Source: Pseudomonas migulae NBRC 103157
Lineage (GTDB): Bacteria; Pseudomonadota; Gammaproteobacteria; Pseudomonadales; Pseudomonadaceae
Direction of reading: 5' to 3'
NCBI RefSeq assembly: GCF_002091715.1
Contig: NZ_BDAG01000042.1
Location: 1-63,322, forward strand
DNA length: 63,322 nucleotides
Each line of letters opens with the position of its first letter. The first letter of the stretch is position 1. Both the position numbers and the translations under genes were made by a program. The notes below the pieces were generated by a model. It did no database searches, was not told where the DNA came from, and worked only from the letters and a program-made list of their open reading frames with translations. This document shows, one piece after another, positions 35,446-45,189 of the stretch.

Positions 35446-36867
35446 TCAGCTCTTTACCTCCTGGTTCCTGCCGTAGACATCTTCCAGACGCTTGATATCG
35501 TCCTCGCCCAGGTAGCTGCCGGTCTGCACTTCGATAACTTCCAACGGGATTTTTCCGGGGTTGGCCAGCCGATGTACCGATGCGATCGGGAGGTAGGTGG
35601 ACTGGTTTTCAGTGAGCAGGAACACCTTGTCGTTGCAGGTCACCTGGGCGGTGCCTGAGACCACGATCCAGTGTTCGGCGCGGTGGTGATGCATTTGCAG
35701 GGACAGTTGCGCGCCAGGCTTCACGGTGATGTGTTTGACCTGGTGGCGGATGCCGTTGTCCACCGAATGGTAACTGCCCCAAGGACGATACACCGCACAG
35801 TTGTTCTGGGTTTCCGAGCGGTTTTGGGCGTCGAGCGTATTCACCAGTTTTTTCACGTCTTGCACGTTGTCGCGGTGCGCGACCATCAGTGCATCCTCGG
35901 TTTCTATCACGACCAGATTTTCCACCCCGAGCAGGGTCACCAGCTTGCTACTGCCATGTACGTAGCAACTGCGGCTGTTGTAGCTGACGACATCGCCCTT
36001 GAGTACGTTGCCGTTGGTGTCCTTTTCGTGCACATCCCACAGCGAAGACCAGCAACCGACATCGCTCCAGCCAGCGCTGAGCGGGACGACCCAGGCGCGC
36101 TGGGTGCGTTCCATTACCGCGTAGTCGATGGAGTTGTCCGGGCAGCATTCGAAGGTGGCCCGATCGATGCTGGTCACGCCTTCGCTGCTGGGGCTACGCT
36201 CCAGGGCGAGCACGCAGTTCTCGTACATGTCCGGTTCGTGCGTGCGCAGCTCTTCGAGATAGCGGCTGGCACGGAACAGGAACATGCCGCTGTTCCAGAA
36301 GTACTCGCCGGAGCGGACAAATTCGGCGGCGGTTTGTGCGTCGGGTTTCTCGATGAATTTTTCGACCTTGAAAGCACTGGCGTCGGCATCACTGCAGTCG
36401 GCCTTGATGTAGCCGAAGCCGGTTTCCGGGCGCGTTGCCGGAATGCCGAACAGCACGAGGTTGCCTTTGAGCGCTTCCTCCTGCGCGTTTGCCAGTGTGG
36501 CGCGCAAGGCGGGAACGTCGCTGATCACATGGTCGGCAGGCAGTACCAGCATGAGCTCGTCGCGACCATCGGCGATCAGTTTCAGGGCCGCCAGCGCCAC
36601 CGCCGGTGCGGTGTTGCGACCGAAGGGTTCGAGCAGGATCGCCTTCGGGGTGCAGCCGATGGCGGCGAGTTGCTCATTGACGAGGAAGCGATGCTCCTGA
36701 TTACAGACCACGATCGGCTTGCCGATGCCATCGAACGCCAGGCGCTGCAGGGTTTGTTGAAACAGCGATCCTTCGCCGGCCAGGCTCAGGAATTGTTTGG
36801 GGTACAACTTGCGCGACAGCGGCCACAATCGCGAACCACTGCCGCCGGACAGGATGACTGGAATCAT
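35446..36867 (-). CDS. algA: Mannose-6-P isomerase / GDP-mannose pyrophosphorylase
   Basis: This 473-residue bifunctional enzyme has an N-terminal nucleotidyltransferase (GGSGSRLWPLSR, VLPADHVI, FIEKP) and a C-terminal cupin isomerase domain (PWGSYHSVD, SLQMHHHRAEHWIVV). It makes fructose-6-P into mannose-6-P and later GTP plus mannose-1-P into GDP-mannose, supplying AlgD. ATG 36867 has GGAGG 8 bases upstream. It is the last alginate gene, placed only 117 bases after algL; algI, algJ and algF that normally intervene are absent. Confidence 0.95.
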   Translation of the reverse strand: MIPVILSGGSGSRLWPLSRKLYPKQFLSLAGEGSLFQQTLQRLAFDGIGKPIVVCNQEHRFLVNEQLAAIGCTPKAILLEPFGRNTAPAVALAALKLIADGRDELMLVLPADHVISDVPALRATLANAQEEALKGNLVLFGIPATRPETGFGYIKADCSDADASAFKVEKFIEKPDAQTAAEFVRSGEYFWNSGMFLFRASRYLEELRTHEPDMYENCVLALERSPSSEGVTSIDRATFECCPDNSIDYAVMERTQRAWVVPLSAGWSDVGCWSSLWDVHEKDTNGNVLKGDVVSYNSRSCYVHGSSKLVTLLGVENLVVIETEDALMVAHRDNVQDVKKLVNTLDAQNRSETQNNCAVYRPWGSYHSVDNGIRHQVKHITVKPGAQLSLQMHHHRAEHWIVVSGTAQVTCNDKVFLLTENQSTYLPIASVHRLANPGKIPLEVIEVQTGSYLGEDDIKRLEDVYGRNQEVKS

Positions 36868-36984
36868 TTTTCTTACCTCCCGCACCTTCATCAATCGACA
36901 TAAAGGCGCTTCGCACAGCGAAGGACTGCCTTCCATTATTCAAAACACAAGCCCGATCCAGAATGGCCGCATCGGCTGATGCAG

Positions 36985-38079
36985 TTATTCCTTCTGGTCA
37001 GCAAAGAGCTGGGTGATGTCGCCGCCCAGGCGGTAGTTTTTCATCGGCTCGACTGACTGGCGCCAGCGGTTGGTTTGCGCCGAGCAGTCGTACAGCGCGC
37101 AGTAAGGTTCCAGCCAGGCAAACTTGCCGTCCTCGTTGAGGTCCTCAAGTGCCTGCTTGTAGCCGGTTTTGCGTTCAAACAAACCTGGGTCCTTGATGCC
37201 TTCTTCCACCCGCGCGGCCAGACGCCGCATGGCGCCATTGTTTTCTTCGCGCAGGTCGACGCCGTTGGCTTGGGCGAAGGAGGCGATCATCATCAGCGGC
37301 CCCATCGCGTAGTTGTGGTAAGCCAGTGCGCGGGTTTCGCGGCCCAATTCGTTGGGCAGATAGCCGTCCGCATCAACCTGGGAAGCGCCGATGCGAAACT
37401 GCGCAACCGACCAGTCGAACAGATCGCGTCGATCGACCACCACTGAGGCCGCCATGACCGACCATGCCGCCCAATACTGGTGGTTGTTGAGCCGGTCCAG
37501 CGGCTGATCGCGCCAATCGCGCACCACCTGTTCGGCAACCTTGCCGATCCAGGCTTCGATCGGCCGGGTCTGCGCCTCGCGGCCTTTCAATGGTTGCGAG
37601 CGCGAAAACTTGAGACGCAAATACGCCGAAGAAATACTGCCCAGCGCCCATTTGCGCATCGACTTGCCGGTATGGGTGTAGGTGGTACTCAGCAGCGCCT
37701 GCGCCTTGGCCCAGTCGCCCAGCCAGCTCAATGTGCAGTCCACATGACCGGCGCGACCTTGCCGCAAATAGGCGGCGACTTGTTTGTTGACGCCTTTTTC
37801 CAGTTCGTTGATATCGCCTGACATTTCTTTGTAGCGTTTGTTGGATTCGGCGTTGAGCTGATCCCGCGCCTTGCCTGAGCCTTCGTACTTGCTGGGGATC
37901 AACAGGTCACCGGTATAGGGTTTGGGTGTCGTCGGGCAGCTCGGCGCGTCGCCTTTTTTGTCTACGGCCGGCGCGTAATAGCCCTGGGGCGGGCGAAGTT
38001 GAGCGGCCGTCACCGGCACGCTCGACACCGCCAGAATGAAGGCCACGCTGATGGCGGCCCAGTGCGCCTGACGGATCAT
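36985..38079 (-). CDS. algL: Alginate lyase (periplasmic)
   Basis: The 364-residue protein has a signal peptide ending near PVTAAQ. Catalytic features known for AlgL are present: SKYEG, RLNNHQYWAAW and RALAYHNY, so the beta-elimination site (Asn, His, Arg, Tyr) looks intact. It clears misrouted alginate from the periplasm during secretion. The start overlaps the algX stop by 4 bases. The next gene is algA. Confidence 0.95.
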   Translation of the reverse strand: MIRQAHWAAISVAFILAVSSVPVTAAQLRPPQGYYAPAVDKKGDAPSCPTTPKPYTGDLLIPSKYEGSGKARDQLNAESNKRYKEMSGDINELEKGVNKQVAAYLRQGRAGHVDCTLSWLGDWAKAQALLSTTYTHTGKSMRKWALGSISSAYLRLKFSRSQPLKGREAQTRPIEAWIGKVAEQVVRDWRDQPLDRLNNHQYWAAWSVMAASVVVDRRDLFDWSVAQFRIGASQVDADGYLPNELGRETRALAYHNYAMGPLMMIASFAQANGVDLREENNGAMRRLAARVEEGIKDPGLFERKTGYKQALEDLNEDGKFAWLEPYCALYDCSAQTNRWRQSVEPMKNYRLGGDITQLFADQKE

Positions 38080-39473
38080 TGTCCCTCCGACTGCGCGGTG
38101 CGCAGAGACGGTGCCGCCGTGATGGCGGGTTTGGCACACAAGCGGGTCGAGAGCGACGTGGTGTTCATGCCCGGCGGTGGCTGCACGTCCATGGACAGAA
38201 ACGTCTGATCGTCCCAGTCACCGTCGCCGCGCAGCTCGAAGGCGAAGCGGCCCTGGGTATTGACCGTCGGGGAACGGCTCAAACTGATATTTTCCTGGCG
38301 ACCGTTCATGTAGGTCAGGGTCGCGTTCATCATGCGCACGCTCGGGTCGGCGAACCTGAGGTCGACCTGATAACGATTGCCCTTGATCGGATACACATTG
38401 CCGCCACCGCCGTTGAACAACACCTGGTTGCGTCCGCTGTGCAGGTTTGCCTGGCTTCTGAGCAGCGGCGTCTGGTTTTCGCAGCCATCGCTCAGCGCCG
38501 CCATCGCCTGCCGGTAGAAGCTGGATTTGCCGAGGCTGTCGAGATTATCGGTTTCCCAAACCAGCACGGCTGGCGGGTCTTTCTGGAAGTCGTCGCCGAG
38601 CAGGTAGGCGATCATCGAATCATCGTAGCCACCGCCCGGTACGCTGAAATTGCGCACCGGCGTCTCCAGGTATTGTTCGAGGAAACCGGCAAAGTTGAAC
38701 AGTTCGCCGCTGGCACTGGTGCCGATCAAGGCGACCTTGGCGGGGCCTTTGGCGTTGCCCTGGGCCCGGGTTTGATAACGGGTGACGTACTGCGCCGCAT
38801 AGCCGTTGCCGCAGATCTGCGCGGCGGCTTTTTGCAACGTACCCGAGCGTCCCAGCAGGCCGGTCGGCTGGCTGGTGAAGGTCTGGTGCGGCAACGCCTT
38901 GAGCACATCGCTGCCCTTGAGCGTCTGCGCCACCAACTGGGCACTGCGGTCGGCGCCAAAGGGTGTCCAGTTGTGGTCGCCCTTGAAGTAGAAGGGCTGC
39001 CCGGCGGGCTGGGGCGCACCCAGCAGGTTGCTGAAGTCGGCGACCTGAATGCCCAAATCACGCACCCGGTCCAGCGTTTGCACGTAGTTCTGCCGTGCCC
39101 GGGCCTGATCGAAGGTGGCCAGTTCCAGCGGCGTCAGGCGGTCGGCGTGCAACAAGCCGCGACTGGGTGGCATCACCAGCACCAGTTCGACCCCGCGTTG
39201 GGCGAGCCCGTCGCGCAAGCGCTTGAGGGCTCTGTAACCGTTGTCATCGAGGCCGAAGTCAGTGCGCAAATCGCTACGGGTGCGGAAGAGCCACTGGTCT
39301 TTGGCCTCCACCAGCGTCGCATAATTTTTCAGCTCCGGTTGCTCGTAAAATGTTGCCTGCGCCGCTTGCGGGCACAGCTTGCAGCAGGCTTCGGCCGTGT
39401 ACTCCGGCAGCGCCTGTGCCCCCATCGACATGGACAGCAGGTACACAGCGGCAAATCCATGAAGGGTGTTCAT
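38076..39473 (-). CDS. algX: AlgX, acetyltransferase His replaced by Asn
   Basis: This 465-residue periplasmic protein has an N-terminal SGNH-like domain and a C-terminal carbohydrate-binding module (from about 340). The P. aeruginosa triad Asp174-His176-Ser269 corresponds to FKGDHNWTPFG, where Asp (166) remains but the His is Asn (168), and to IGTSASGELF, where Ser (253) remains. The codons read GAC CAC AAC TGG. Loss of this His should abolish O-acetyl transfer. AlgX is also needed for polymer export with AlgK and AlgE, which may explain its retention. GAGGAG lies 7 bases before ATG 39473. Confidence 0.93.
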   Translation of the reverse strand: MNTLHGFAAVYLLSMSMGAQALPEYTAEACCKLCPQAAQATFYEQPELKNYATLVEAKDQWLFRTRSDLRTDFGLDDNGYRALKRLRDGLAQRGVELVLVMPPSRGLLHADRLTPLELATFDQARARQNYVQTLDRVRDLGIQVADFSNLLGAPQPAGQPFYFKGDHNWTPFGADRSAQLVAQTLKGSDVLKALPHQTFTSQPTGLLGRSGTLQKAAAQICGNGYAAQYVTRYQTRAQGNAKGPAKVALIGTSASGELFNFAGFLEQYLETPVRNFSVPGGGYDDSMIAYLLGDDFQKDPPAVLVWETDNLDSLGKSSFYRQAMAALSDGCENQTPLLRSQANLHSGRNQVLFNGGGGNVYPIKGNRYQVDLRFADPSVRMMNATLTYMNGRQENISLSRSPTVNTQGRFAFELRGDGDWDDQTFLSMDVQPPPGMNTTSLSTRLCAKPAITAAPSLRTAQSEGQ

Positions 39474-39484
39474 CGGCAGGCTCC

Positions 39485-40999
39485 TCACAGTGTCTCGGGC
39501 AAAATCAGCGCGGCGGCATGGCGGCGCAGGAGGATGTCCATCAAGTCACCCTGAACCTCTCCCAGCAAACCGGTGAAGGCCAGGCCGTCCTGTTTCTGTG
39601 GCGCCAGAAAGGTCAGGTCATAGAGTTCCAGGCGCGAGGGTGAAAACACAGCGATGGGGCTGGAACCGTTACCGATCAGCTTGCCGCCGACCACGGTGAG
39701 CGACAGTTTTTCTTCGTAGGGGTCCTCTTTAAGATCGCGGTCGCTGCCACGCAAATCCTTGATGTGACCGTAGATCCCGGTCAGGGCATTGGCCATCAGC
39801 TCGTTTTCATACAGCCGCACGCCGGTGCTGTTGCGCACCCGGATCCCGTGCCGGTCATTGTCTGCCGCGCGGTTGCGCCACATCAGGTTATTGCCGCTCT
39901 CGTACAAGGTGATGCCGTCGGAGCGATTTTTGTAGGTCTCGTTGTAGGCCAGCAGGTTATTTGAGCTGGAACGGTCCAGGACAATGCCGGACAGCTGATT
40001 GTTGTAGGTGCGGTTGTAGATGATCCAGCTGTCGTTGACCTCGCGCGAGAGGATGATGCCGTGCTTCTTGTGGGTGTCGAAGACATCGTTATGGGCAATG
40101 ATCAGCCGACGCGAACGATCGTGCGGGTCGATGCCATAGACGATGTTTGCGCGATAGGTGTTGCGCAGAATCACTACGTCGTCGGCTTCGTAGCAATAGA
40201 AGCCGAAATAGTTGTCGACGAACTGCGAATTGATCAGCCAGCCGGTCGGTTTTTTGCGCTTCATCTTCGGCGCCATGCTCGGGCTGTACTGGGAAATACT
40301 CACCCCATAGCTCTTGCTCTCGGTGTAGCCGAAGCTGGTGATGGTGCTGTTGACGATGTAGGTCTCGGTGCCGCCCCAAGAGATGAGAAACGGCCGAAAC
40401 ACGTCGTCTTTTTTGAACCAGGCCGGGCTGTTGTCTTTCTCGCTCCAGGCGCTGACCTTGGTGTCGGTAATAAAGAGTTTGCCGTCATTGACCAGGAAGG
40501 AACCGCCGTCCTGGGACAAGCGCAACTCCTTGACCGATTTGTCGATATGCAGAGTCCCGCCGGGACGAATGACGATCGGCAGGCGCGCCAGAAACACCCC
40601 CGGCGCGGTTTCGCGCAAGGCGGTCTGCGGCAGGCTGCGGGCCAGTTGCGTCAGGCTCATGTAGCCACGGTCGATGAAGATCGCCACGGGCATTTGCTTC
40701 TGGCGCACCACCCATTCCTTGAAGCGATCCTGTCCGCCGATGAACTCGTCGAGTGCGTTTTCCTTGAGCATCGGCTGGATCAAGGCGCGGCCGGCGGGTT
40801 TGTAGGTAATCTTCGCGGCGACTGCCTCGGCGGTATAGCCGGACAGGTCGGGCATTTTCGGTTCCTTGATCAGCAACGGCTTTCCCGGAGCCTCGGTGAT
40901 GGAGTAGCGCGGTATCAGAACGTCACCCGCCGTGGCGCCTGCCGTCTGCATCAACAGCATTGCGGCGAGCAATAGTCCTATCTTGACGACACGGTCCAT
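39485..40999 (-). CDS. algG: Mannuronan C5-epimerase
   Basis: This 504-residue periplasmic right-handed beta-helix epimerase has a signal peptide ending near AGATA, parallel beta-helix repeats, and the catalytic motif YGIDPHDRS. It converts mannuronate into guluronate residues in the polymer. Because acetylation of O2/O3 normally protects mannuronate, its action should be unrestrained in this strain. Start ATG 40999; a GTG three codons earlier is less likely. It ends 11 bases before algX. Confidence 0.95.
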   Translation of the reverse strand: MDRVVKIGLLLAAMLLMQTAGATAGDVLIPRYSITEAPGKPLLIKEPKMPDLSGYTAEAVAAKITYKPAGRALIQPMLKENALDEFIGGQDRFKEWVVRQKQMPVAIFIDRGYMSLTQLARSLPQTALRETAPGVFLARLPIVIRPGGTLHIDKSVKELRLSQDGGSFLVNDGKLFITDTKVSAWSEKDNSPAWFKKDDVFRPFLISWGGTETYIVNSTITSFGYTESKSYGVSISQYSPSMAPKMKRKKPTGWLINSQFVDNYFGFYCYEADDVVILRNTYRANIVYGIDPHDRSRRLIIAHNDVFDTHKKHGIILSREVNDSWIIYNRTYNNQLSGIVLDRSSSNNLLAYNETYKNRSDGITLYESGNNLMWRNRAADNDRHGIRVRNSTGVRLYENELMANALTGIYGHIKDLRGSDRDLKEDPYEEKLSLTVVGGKLIGNGSSPIAVFSPSRLELYDLTFLAPQKQDGLAFTGLLGEVQGDLMDILLRRHAAALILPETL

Positions 41000-41082
41000 A
41001 AGTTTCACTCATCAAAAATGCAGCCTGGTGTGATCAATGTGCGGTTGCCCACGGTGGCATCACCGTGGGCAATCACCGGGTC

Positions 41083-42516
41083 CTAGATTTTCCAGACAAA
41101 ATCAATGAACGCCCGATGCATGCTCGAGTCGGTGTCGTTGGCGTAGGCATCACCCGGGAAGAACACGCCCAGGCGCAAGCGGATCAGCGCCGAAGGTTCG
41201 TCGACCCAATCCACCATGCTCGCGGGCAACAGGCCTTGCTTGAAGTACTTGGTCATGACCAGATCGACTTCCTGGCCCAGGTCCTTCTCGCCGTCCACCA
41301 GCGCCGCATTGACGATCCCGTCGTCGCCGGTTTGCTGCTCGTCGTCGACCCGCCAGAAGCGGTGGTAGACGAGACTGGCGTCGTAGTCCTCGCGCATCTG
41401 CCAGGAGCCAAACAGCGTCGCCGTCTGGAGGTTGCTCAGTTCACCGCGAAAGGCTTCACCGAAACGGTGTACGCGTGAACGCGTGCCGGTGAAGTTGGAG
41501 CGGTTGCTCTGCAGGCCGGTTTGCTGGTACTGATTTTCCTGGTCATTGCCACCGCCGTCGCCGCGGGCGGCGGCAGCACCGACGCGCCAGCTTTCATCGA
41601 TGTTCCAGCGCAGGCCCAGGTCCGCGGCCCAGGCATTGACGTCGCCACTGGTGTGGCCCGTCGCGATTCGATCGCCGACGGGGTCGATCACGCTGGTGAG
41701 GTTTTCGCGATCACCGGTCAGCCAGGTCGCGGAGGCCCAGTAATTGACCGGCATCGTCGAGCGATAGTTGTAGCCGTCGCCGTTCGCTTCGAGGCCGACC
41801 CAGGTCAGGCTGCCGGTGTTGGTCTTGTCGAGTGTATCGACCTGCTCGCCAGGATCGGGCAGGCTGCCGCTGTCCTCAGAGTGATGGACACGCAGGCCCA
41901 CCCAGTTATTGGGCGTCCATTGCGTAGAGATGTCGGCGAAGACATGGGAGCGATCTTCATCTTCGGGCGCCAGGTCGTCGAAATCGGTGCGATAGTCGGA
42001 AAAGCGTTGGGCGGCGCCGATGTGGGTGCGCAGCAGCGTGGTTTCGAAAGTCCAGTTGAGCGCTTCGATGTTGGTGTCCATCCACTGGCCACTGTCCTCC
42101 CGCAGACGCTGGCGTCCCAGGCGCAGATGCTCGCCCGGATAGGCCGTGATGCCCGAGTAATCAACCCAGAACTCGCGAAGCGCGAGGTAGCTGTCATCCG
42201 CTTCACGGGTGTTGTTCTGGTCGGCGCCGTTGTTCACCGTATCGGTGTCGATGGTGTCGGTCGCCGCCACCGCCTGCGCCATCGTATAGGCACTCCAGTT
42301 GCCCCATTGGCCAAAGGCCCAGGGGCGCAAGTCGATGCCTATATCGTTGAGGGTGCCACCGGATGCCGTGCCAAGGTCCCGGTCGTCCTGCGACTCACCG
42401 GTAATCTTCACATCCAGGCCGAAATTCTTCGGCGCCACTTCCGCTGCCAACACCAGACCGGCGCTGCACAACAGCGAAACTCCCAGACCACAACCAGCCA
42501 ATAATGCTTGCTTCAT
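41083..42516 (-). CDS. algE: Alginate outer-membrane porin
   Basis: This 477-residue beta-barrel protein has a signal peptide (CSAGLVLAAE) and many amphipathic strands; the C-terminus FIDFVWKI ends a last strand. It forms the 18-strand export pore with loops T8/L2 seen as acidic stretches. The start overlaps the algK stop by 4 bases. Confidence 0.94.
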   Translation of the reverse strand: MKQALLAGCGLGVSLLCSAGLVLAAEVAPKNFGLDVKITGESQDDRDLGTASGGTLNDIGIDLRPWAFGQWGNWSAYTMAQAVAATDTIDTDTVNNGADQNNTREADDSYLALREFWVDYSGITAYPGEHLRLGRQRLREDSGQWMDTNIEALNWTFETTLLRTHIGAAQRFSDYRTDFDDLAPEDEDRSHVFADISTQWTPNNWVGLRVHHSEDSGSLPDPGEQVDTLDKTNTGSLTWVGLEANGDGYNYRSTMPVNYWASATWLTGDRENLTSVIDPVGDRIATGHTSGDVNAWAADLGLRWNIDESWRVGAAAARGDGGGNDQENQYQQTGLQSNRSNFTGTRSRVHRFGEAFRGELSNLQTATLFGSWQMREDYDASLVYHRFWRVDDEQQTGDDGIVNAALVDGEKDLGQEVDLVMTKYFKQGLLPASMVDWVDEPSALIRLRLGVFFPGDAYANDTDSSMHRAFIDFVWKI

Positions 42517-43913
42517 AGTAAGTCCTGTCCATTTTCCGGAGTTTGCAGTCTGGCTAGAGTCGCGCCCGTCAGACGAGCCTGGGCTTCTTCCTCAAGCAAG
42601 GGCTGCGCGATTTTCTTTTCCGCCGGGGTCATACCCGACTGCAGGGCCGACAGTACTGGCCCTGCATTGACCGCGCCTTGGCGTTGCGCGAGTTGCGCAA
42701 AGACATAAGCGTTGATCCGATTGACCTTGACCCCACGGGAGTCGGAAAACATGTGGGCCAGGGCCAAATCGGCGTTGGGCGAGCCATTGCGGGCTGCCAG
42801 CAACAAATGTAGCAGCGCTTTTTGTGGTTCGACCTGGCCCAGATAACCGCGTCGGTACAACTGGCCCAGGTAGTAATGCGCCCCGACTTCACCGGCTGCG
42901 GCCGCCTTGAGCAAATGCTCTTGCGCCAGGCGCGGATCCTGTGGCAACCATTTGCCGAGGTAGTACAGCCGCCCGGTCAGCAGTTCCGCCCGTGGATCGC
43001 CCGCTTCGCGCCCGCGCTGCAAGGCCGAGATCAATTGCGGCGCGTCGCCTTGCGCGGGGTAGTCGTCGATCAACCGTGCCAGGCTGGTCCAGGCCGGCGG
43101 ATAGACCGGTGCCAGTTCCTCGAGCAGACGCTGGGCGCTTTGCGGATCGGGCGGGCCTTCGAGGGCGGGCGACGACAGTACGCGCGCCACTGATTCGACT
43201 CGCAGGGGCGCGACTCGTCCCTCGCGAAAGCCTTGGCGCAACTGCGCCAGCAGGTCTGCCTGCGCCTTGGGCTGGGCACGCATCCGGTTGATGGTGGCCA
43301 GCTCCACATAACAGGCATCGAGTACCGCCAGCCGAGCCCGGCACAACTGTTCGATCTGCGGCAGGTGCGCGTTATAGGTGCCTTGATTGCGGTAAATCAG
43401 AATCTGCGCCAGGTCCGCCTCGACAATGCCCTGGGCACGCCAGCTATCGACTTTCTGCTGCGGATCCACCACGGGCGCCATTCGCGGGTAGCCCAGGTAC
43501 AACAACGTCAGCGGCACCACCGCACTGAATTCGCCTTTATCCAGCGCACCTTCCAGCAACTGCCGGGCTTCTTGCACTTTCTGGGGATCGCCCGGGCTCT
43601 GACGCAGCAACAAACGGCCCAGGCGCGACTGCGCCTTGACCGATTCCGGCGCGGCCTGCCGGTACAAGACCTCTGCTTCTTTCAGGCTCGCCGGGTCGCC
43701 CGCCGATGCGGTCAAGTCGCCCATCCCGGCCTGGGCATCGGCATAGCCGTCCTCGGCCAGCGCCGCGTAATTCTTGCGCGCCGTTTCATAATCGCCGCGC
43801 TCCATGGCCTCGCGCGCCAACCCTTGATCGGGCAGGGTGCCGCAACCGTGGATTATCGTCAGCGCAGCGGCCAGCGCTGAAAACTGCAGCCCCGATCGCC
43901 ATGCGCCGTTCAT
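42513..43913 (-). CDS. algK: Alginate secretion lipoprotein (TPR)
   Basis: This 466-residue protein has a lipobox IIHGC and Sel1/TPR-like repeats (for example ARKNYAALAEDGYADAQ, AEVLYRQAAPESVKAQSRLG, GAHYYLGQLYRRG). It is the outer-membrane scaffold that helps AlgE localise and binds AlgX. Its start overlaps the alg44 stop by 4 bases. Confidence 0.95.
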   Translation of the reverse strand: MNGAWRSGLQFSALAAALTIIHGCGTLPDQGLAREAMERGDYETARKNYAALAEDGYADAQAGMGDLTASAGDPASLKEAEVLYRQAAPESVKAQSRLGRLLLRQSPGDPQKVQEARQLLEGALDKGEFSAVVPLTLLYLGYPRMAPVVDPQQKVDSWRAQGIVEADLAQILIYRNQGTYNAHLPQIEQLCRARLAVLDACYVELATINRMRAQPKAQADLLAQLRQGFREGRVAPLRVESVARVLSSPALEGPPDPQSAQRLLEELAPVYPPAWTSLARLIDDYPAQGDAPQLISALQRGREAGDPRAELLTGRLYYLGKWLPQDPRLAQEHLLKAAAAGEVGAHYYLGQLYRRGYLGQVEPQKALLHLLLAARNGSPNADLALAHMFSDSRGVKVNRINAYVFAQLAQRQGAVNAGPVLSALQSGMTPAEKKIAQPLLEEEAQARLTGATLARLQTPENGQDLL

Positions 43914-45124
43914 TTTCCGGCCGCCATGACTTTATTCATCCAGGCGTTTTTCACCCAGGTATTGGCTGCCGTGGCGTTCTGCACCAAAGCGTTGCCCTGC
44001 AGCTCTTCGATACTGACCTCCACCGGACGCCCGGCCTGATCAGTCTGCAAGGGGCTGTCAGGCTCAATGGTGACCCGCAGGTCGGAGGCCAGGCCGCCGT
44101 TGTCCAGCGCCACCGCGGTGATTTTGCCCGTGCGAGGCAGTTCTTCACCGATCAGCTGGAAATTCACCACTTTGCCAGGCTGGATCTTGGCAAAGTTCTT
44201 GTAGGGGAAGCGCGCCTCGATGGTTGCCACACCGTCGATCGGCATCAATTCGTACACCGTGGTGCCCTTGCCGACGACCTGGCCGTCCGGCACCAGCTGC
44301 GACACCACCCGGCAATCGCAAGGGCTGGTCAGCGAGCCTTGCAGGGTTCGGCTGAACAGGCGCTCAAGGTTCTCCGGGGTCGCCTGCCCGGGCGGCAAAT
44401 TGCCTTTCATCACATCCAGCAGCGAGGCGGAAAAGGTCGCCAGCGGCGCCCCCTTGGCCACCACCGATCCGACCTTGACCAACGAATTGACGCTGCCGTC
44501 GCGCGGTAGGCCAATCAACTGACCCGGGACATTGACCCGCGCCGATTCGGCATGAGTGACGTAGTAAATGCCATACAACTGATGCACCACATACCCAAAG
44601 GCAGCCAGTCCCACCAGGAACATCAGCAGGCTTATCGTGGTCGCCCGCAAGCGTGCGAAAATGCCCATTCCGTTGCCGCTTTCGTGCTTGCGCGGCTTGG
44701 TGAAGTTGTCGCGTTGCTGGGTCGCAAGCATGTCACCCAGGCTGATCACCCCGCCTGAGAGGTAAGAGGTGATCACGTAGCGCAAGGCGGAAATCGCACG
44801 AGGGCGCAGGTTGTGAAACTCGCAACCTATCCGCTGCCCATCGTCGTTGATCGAGCGCACGACAAATTCCACGTCGATGGCAAACCCGAGCGCATCGACC
44901 TGGAACACCAGTTTGCCTTTGTGTTGCCGGCCCACGATCAGCGATGTACCCGGCTGACTCAGGCTGAATCCGCCGGCCGACAAGTCGATCAGCTCGCAAT
45001 CGAGCGCCTCCCGGTCAGGTCCGTGGAACTTGATCCTCGCCGGTAGCGTCAGCCGCGCATGCTGACGCTGCACCTCCGACTCATGCACGACATTGTCATC
45101 AGCAGCAACAAAAGCTGTGTTCAT
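43910..45124 (-). CDS. alg44: Alg44, PilZ c-di-GMP receptor and membrane-fusion protein
   Basis: The 404-residue protein has an N-terminal PilZ domain with RQHAR (Arg20, Arg24) and DLSAGG (Asp47, Ser49), a single membrane helix near residue 165, and a periplasmic HlyD-like arm. Binding of c-di-GMP activates polymerisation by Alg8. ATG 45124 is chosen because it gives the standard MNTAFVAADD... start with PilZ at the N-terminus; the frame upstream of it is not coding. Confidence 0.94.
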   Translation of the reverse strand: MNTAFVAADDNVVHESEVQRQHARLTLPARIKFHGPDREALDCELIDLSAGGFSLSQPGTSLIVGRQHKGKLVFQVDALGFAIDVEFVVRSINDDGQRIGCEFHNLRPRAISALRYVITSYLSGGVISLGDMLATQQRDNFTKPRKHESGNGMGIFARLRATTISLLMFLVGLAAFGYVVHQLYGIYYVTHAESARVNVPGQLIGLPRDGSVNSLVKVGSVVAKGAPLATFSASLLDVMKGNLPPGQATPENLERLFSRTLQGSLTSPCDCRVVSQLVPDGQVVGKGTTVYELMPIDGVATIEARFPYKNFAKIQPGKVVNFQLIGEELPRTGKITAVALDNGGLASDLRVTIEPDSPLQTDQAGRPVEVSIEELQGNALVQNATAANTWVKNAWMNKVMAAGK

Positions 45125-45189
45125 AACGCGTTCCTTCCCATCGATGGATACCGATCCGGCACGGCCTGCCGACTGCCCTGACACCTGTG

